DNA of 32,182 bases from Kocuria tytonicola (GTDB lineage: Bacteria; Actinomycetota; Actinomycetes; Actinomycetales; Micrococcaceae). A program made the position numbers and the translations under genes. Under the pieces are notes generated by a model. It did no database searches and had not been told where the DNA came from. It saw only the letters and a list, made by a program, of their open reading frames with translations. Each line of letters begins with the position of its first letter. Position 1 is the stretch's first letter. Shown here one piece after another: positions 30,263 to 32,182 of this stretch. The stretch is from assembly GCF_003687455.1 (NCBI RefSeq), contig NZ_PHOA01000016.1, positions 1 to 32,182 on the forward strand, written 5' to 3'.

Positions 30263-31059
30263 GCGAAACCCCCGGTGACTACCGTCCGCACGTGGCGTTG
30301 TCCACGAGCTCGCTGTACCCGCAGGGCGTGCCCGAGACCTTCGAGGCCGCGCAGCGCCTGGGCTACGACAGCGTGGAGGTGCTCGTCACGCACGAGCGGA
30401 TGAGCCAGCTGACCCACCAGCTGCTGGACAGCATCCAGAAGTACCAGATCCCCATCTCCACCATCCACGCGCCCACGCTGCTGTTCACCCAGCAGGTGTG
30501 GGGCAAGTCCTGGACCAAGATCCAGATGGCCGCCAAGCTCACGCACCAGGTGGGTGCAGAGGTGGTGGTGGCGCACCCGCCGTTCCGGTGGCAGCGCAAG
30601 TACGCCAGGAACTTCGTGGCCGGAGTGCGGGAGGTCTCCCGGATGACGGACACCAAGATCTCCGTGGAGAACATGTACCCGTGGCGCGTGGCCGGGCGGG
30701 AGGCGGTCGTCTACTCGCCGCACTACAGCCCGCTGGGCCAGGACTACGACTGGGTCACGTGGGACTTCTCCCACGCCGCCACCGCCACAATGGACTCCCT
30801 CGCGGCCGTCAAGGAGCTCGGGTCCCGGCTGGGTCACGTGCACCTCACGGACGGCTCCGGGGAGACGCTCGCGGACGAGCACCTGCTCCCGGGTCACGGC
30901 GTGCAGCCCGTCGCGGCCACCCTCCAGTACCTGCGCGACCAGCGCTGGCAGGGTGTGGTGGGCGTGGAGGTCTCCACGCGCAAGGCCGAGTCCCCCGAGC
31001 AGCGCGACGAGTGGCTCGCGGAGTCCCTGGCCTTCGCGCGGCGGCACATGACGCTCTGA
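30259..31059 (+). CDS. Sugar phosphate isomerase/epimerase-like TIM-barrel protein
   Basis: A 266-residue AP-endonuclease-2/xylose isomerase-like barrel. Candidate metal ligands lie at the strand ends: Glu137 (S-V-E-N-M-Y-P), Asp169 and His172 (W-D-F-S-H), His195 (H-V-H-L-T-D-G), His213 (P-G-H-G) and Glu237 (G-V-E-V-S-T). The family covers hydroxypyruvate isomerases, epimerases and endonuclease IV; the substrate is unknown. No sugar operon is nearby. It is translationally coupled to the Ppx/GppA gene through an ATGA overlap, a pairing I recall from other actinobacteria just upstream of proC. A hairpin at 31082 follows the stop, ending the unit. Confidence 0.85.
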   Translation: MSETPGDYRPHVALSTSSLYPQGVPETFEAAQRLGYDSVEVLVTHERMSQLTHQLLDSIQKYQIPISTIHAPTLLFTQQVWGKSWTKIQMAAKLTHQVGAEVVVAHPPFRWQRKYARNFVAGVREVSRMTDTKISVENMYPWRVAGREAVVYSPHYSPLGQDYDWVTWDFSHAATATMDSLAAVKELGSRLGHVHLTDGSGETLADEHLLPGHGVQPVAATLQYLRDQRWQGVVGVEVSTRKAESPEQRDEWLAESLAFARRHMTL

Positions 31060-31081
31060 GCACCACGGCCGCGGACGACGT

Positions 31082-31100
31082 CGCCCGCTCCCGGCGGGCG
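31082..31100 (+). terminator. Hairpin terminator after the isomerase-like gene
   Basis: CGCCCGC (31082-31088) and GCGGGCG (31094-31100) pair perfectly around a five-base loop, 22 nt after the stop. There is no T-run. Confidence 0.55.
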
Positions 31101-31143
31101 CGCGGGCGGTGGAACCCGCTCGCGGGGATCCCCCCGCGCGCTG

Positions 31144-31149
31144 TACCGT
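31144..31149 (+). promoter_or_regulatory. Possible -10 of the proC promoter
   Basis: TACCGT fits TAnnnT and lies after the hairpin at 31082-31100, which would give proC its own promoter with a leader of about 83 nt. No -35 is clear. Confidence 0.25.
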
Positions 31150-31238
31150 CGTGAGCAGCATTCCCCGCTTTCCCCACCTCCCCGTGAGCCGCACCGGCAC
31201 GTCGGTTCCGCGCCCGCGGGAACGAAAGGACTGATCCG

Positions 31239-32078
31239 ATGAGCGAGGCGACCCTCACCTTCCTGGGAGCCGGTTCCATGAACGGCTCCATCCTGCGCGG
31301 TGTCCTGGAGGGCGGCAGGGAGGCGGGCTCGGTGCGCGCGACCACCCGTTCGGCGTCGTCCGCGGAGCAGCTGCGCCGGGAGACGGGTGTGAGCGTGTAC
31401 TGCGCCGAGGAGCAGGACGGTGCGAACACCGAGGCCGTGCAGGGTGCGGACATCGTGCTGCTGGGCGTGAAGCCGTACGCGATCCTGGACCTGGCCCGGG
31501 AGATCGCCCCCGCGCTGGACCCGGCCACGGTGGTCGTCTCCGTGGCCGCCGGCGTGACCCTGGATGCCCTGCAGAAGGCGTTGCCGCAGGGCCAGCCCGT
31601 GGTGCGGTGCATGCCCAACACACCGTCCAGCGTGGGGCGCGGCGTGCTGTCCGTGACCCCGGGGGAGCACACTACGGGGGAGCAGCTGGAGGCCGTGAAG
31701 GCCGTTCTCTCCGCTGTGGGCACCGTGGTGGAGGTCCCGGAGCACCTGATCCGCGCGGTGACCGGCGTCTCCGGCTCCGGGCCGGCGTACGTGTTCTACC
31801 TCGCCGAGGCCATGCAGCACGCGGGTGAGCAGCTGGGCCTGGACCCGGAGACCGCGCGCGTGCTCGCCAAGGAGACCGTCTCCGGGGCGGGCGTGCTGCT
31901 CAGCCCGGAGGACGCCGATCCCGCGGCGCTGCGCAAGGCCGTCACCAGCCCGGGCGGCACCACGGAGCAGGCCATCACCACGTTCGACGAGAAGGGCCTG
32001 CGGGAGATCGTCGCCGCCGGCGCCGAGGCCTCCGCGGCCAAGGGGGACGAGATGGAGAAGGAGTACGGCGGCGAGTGA
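31239..32078 (+). CDS. proC: Pyrroline-5-carboxylate reductase
   Basis: A 279-residue cytosolic enzyme that makes the last step of proline synthesis, reducing pyrroline-5-carboxylate with NAD(P)H. The N-terminal Rossmann motif is F-L-G-A-G-S-M-N (8-15), with Asn where many members have Gly. V-R-C-M-P-N-T-P-S-S-V-G-R-G (about 124-137) and the C-terminal signature T-G-V-S-G-S-G-P-A-Y-V-F (about 173-184), followed by L-A-K-E-T-V-S-G-A and T-S-P-G-G-T-T-E-Q-A-I, are all present. Length is typical. GAAAGGA lies about eight bases before the ATG. It is separated from the preceding gene by a hairpin, and the YbdK-type gene begins 49 nt after it. Confidence 0.96.
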   Translation: MSEATLTFLGAGSMNGSILRGVLEGGREAGSVRATTRSASSAEQLRRETGVSVYCAEEQDGANTEAVQGADIVLLGVKPYAILDLAREIAPALDPATVVVSVAAGVTLDALQKALPQGQPVVRCMPNTPSSVGRGVLSVTPGEHTTGEQLEAVKAVLSAVGTVVEVPEHLIRAVTGVSGSGPAYVFYLAEAMQHAGEQLGLDPETARVLAKETVSGAGVLLSPEDADPAALRKAVTSPGGTTEQAITTFDEKGLREIVAAGAEASAAKGDEMEKEYGGE

Positions 32079-32127
32079 CGCCGTCCGCCCACGCCCACCA
32101 CACGAGACCACGCAAGGCGGTAGCACC

Positions 32128-32182
32128 ATGACCACGTTCGGCATCGAGGAGGAGTTCCTCCTGATCGACCGCGGGGACAGGC
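32128..32182 (+). CDS. YbdK-type carboxylate-amine ligase / glutamate-cysteine ligase family 2 (partial, N-terminus only)
   Basis: Only 18 codons are in the window: M-T-T-F-G-I-E-E-E-F-L-L-I-D-R, then off the right edge. The G-I-E-E-E-F-L-L-I-D string is the N-terminal signature of the GCS2 family (YbdK, EgtA-like and related ligases), in which the glutamates bind Mg-ATP. A-A-G-G-C-G-G eight bases upstream of the ATG may be the ribosome site. Which member it is cannot be decided from this fragment. Confidence 0.75.
   Translation, partial: MTTFGIEEEFLLIDRGDR

Noticed and set aside
1-32182. CRISPR arrays, tRNA/rRNA genes, insertion sequences, phage genes
   Set aside because: I scanned for regular repeats, cloverleaf-like segments and transposase or integrase motifs and saw none.

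Overview
The window comes from a very GC-rich actinobacterium, most probably a member of the Micrococcaceae close to Kocuria. The clues are the base composition, frequent GTG and TTG starts, strong third-position G/C bias, genes that appear to lack a Shine-Dalgarno leader, and a gene block (ponA2-like PBP, DUF4177, RidA, Crp, MarP, Nth, Nudix, Acs, Ssd/Tad, DUF1998 helicase, TopA) that I recall as conserved in Mycobacterium tuberculosis from about Rv3682 down to Rv3646c. The genus call is inference. All protein names come from motifs read by eye, without database searches.

Positions 1-5511: a class A penicillin-binding protein and a metallophosphoesterase lie on the minus strand. Divergent from them run DUF4177, a RidA-like protein and a Nudix protein with a damaged Nudix box. 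A perfect 54-bp palindrome separates these from the convergent crp. Positions 5512-9528: a regulatory region, a MarP-like membrane serine protease, convergent aroQ and acs. Positions 9711-13814: endonuclease III and a CoA-type Nudix hydrolase, convergent with a pol I-like polymerase and a small HD hydrolase. Positions 14094-15382: a Pth2-like protein and a small membrane protein.

Positions 15905-20982 are a Tad pilus/secretion locus of the Gram-positive type: Ssd/CpaE-like ATPase, TadA, TadB, TadC, a Flp-like pilin (DUF4244), a TadE-like protein and an Rv3654c-like protein. The first four genes overlap or touch and are probably translationally coupled. The pilin gene is separated from both neighbours by hairpins and has its own strong ribosome site, which suggests separate dosing of pilin. 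No prepilin peptidase is in the window.

Positions 21121-32182: a DUF1998 helicase, a divergent flavin/PNPOx-like protein with a methyltransferase, topA, a Ppx/GppA phosphatase coupled to a TIM-barrel isomerase, proC, and the start of a YbdK-type carboxylate-amine ligase. No rRNA, tRNA, CRISPR array, insertion sequence or prophage was seen. This is a conserved chromosomal region. The less ordinary signals are regulatory (palindromes, phased repeats, leaderless promoters) and a few substituted active-site residues, not a novel gene system.
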